Below, in pieces: positions 63,672-64,000 of a DNA stretch of 64,000 bases. The notes beneath the pieces were generated by a model. The model saw only the letters and a program-made list of their open reading frames with translations. It had not been told where the DNA came from and did no database searches. Made by a program: the position numbers and the translations under genes. Where the stretch lies: NCBI GenBank assembly GCA_034509425.1, contig JAVTVJ010000001.1:9762001-9826000 (forward strand), written 5' to 3'. Position 1 is the first letter of the stretch. Each line of letters begins with the position of its first letter. The stretch comes from Eopsaltria australis (taxonomy: Eukaryota; Chordata; Aves; Passeriformes; Petroicidae).

Positions 63672-64000
63672 ATACAGGCTGTGCACAAGTAAAATCTGCA
63701 ATAAATGAGTGCCGTGGCGTTCCTGAATGTAAAACAGTGCATTGGGGCATAAGTGATTTGCATCTGAGAAGATGTGTCTGGCATAGAAAAGAATGTAGTA
63801 AAGGATTGTTCAACAGCTCCACTCGAGTTCAAGAACCCATCAGAGAGGAGAGGGCTGGGGCCAGAGTGTTCTCTGAAGCTGTAACCCCTGGGTGAACAAT
63901 CTTCCCAGCACTTACCGATTTTGCAAGTTTTTAAGGAGCAGCTGTTAGAAGAGATACGTCTCGCTTCCTTAGTTGGCACTTGTCTTAGCTCTTCTGAAGG

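Larger units (their letters stand above)
52392..64000 (+). other. Gene-poor intergenic DNA
   Basis: 11.6 kb to the window end without a confident gene, RNA or mobile element. Weak candidates are the minus-strand hydrophobic frames (58440-58869) and a short plus-strand acidic frame (63519-63671). Elsewhere only short frames without motifs are seen. By human synteny this side of SS18 leads to the large gene-poor interval before ZNF521. Confidence 0.6.

Noticed and set aside
63436..63979. Minus-strand frames of 128 and 111 codons at the window end
   Set aside because: They overlap each other in different frames and overlap the plus-strand candidate. Composition is ordinary and nothing is recognised.
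1..64000. CRISPR arrays, tRNA or rRNA genes, snRNA copies
   Set aside because: None seen. The short tandem repeats have no spacer pattern, and no tRNA-type A/B boxes or known small-RNA starts were noticed by eye.

Overview
This is vertebrate nuclear DNA, almost certainly from a bird and probably a neoavian. It carries several CR1 LINE fragments with typical avian 3' ends and four solo LTRs of avian endogenous-retrovirus type. It has no bacterial features, and its one clear gene is spliced. The species cannot be fixed from the sequence.

Positions 1-36.1 kb hold the 3' part of SS18 (SYT/SSXT) on the + strand. SS18 is a subunit of the BAF (SWI/SNF) chromatin-remodelling complex. Eight coding exons (exons 4-11 by the human scheme) join in a continuous phase, with GT/AG at every intron edge. 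They encode 341 residues: the Met/Pro-rich middle and the whole Gln-Pro-Gly-Tyr-rich (QPGY) activation region. With the 77 residues of human exons 1-3, which lie upstream of the window, the total would be 418 residues, the human length. Exon 8 is a 31-codon cassette exon with weak splice sites. The last exon codes only eight residues. Two AATAAA signals suggest a short and a long 3' UTR, and a minus-strand solo LTR lies inside the longer one.

The SS18 introns hold two solo LTRs (3.2-3.7 kb and 13.3-13.6 kb), a very old LINE reverse-transcriptase remnant (about 7.8-8.1 kb, minus strand), a CR1 copy (22.0-22.8 kb, minus strand) and small tandem duplications.

From 36.1 to 64 kb there is no confident gene. 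By human synteny this side of SS18 is the long gene-poor stretch towards ZNF521. It holds four more CR1 fragments, another solo LTR (49.5-50.05 kb), a 26-base A run, and several protein-like open frames. The frames worth testing are a minus-strand set at 40.2-42.0 kb with one well-spliced candidate exon, a minus-strand fragment at 46.0-46.5 kb resembling the HRD-to-DFG segment of a NEK-type kinase, hydrophobic frames at 58.4-58.9 kb, and a short acidic frame at 63.5 kb. None is proven.
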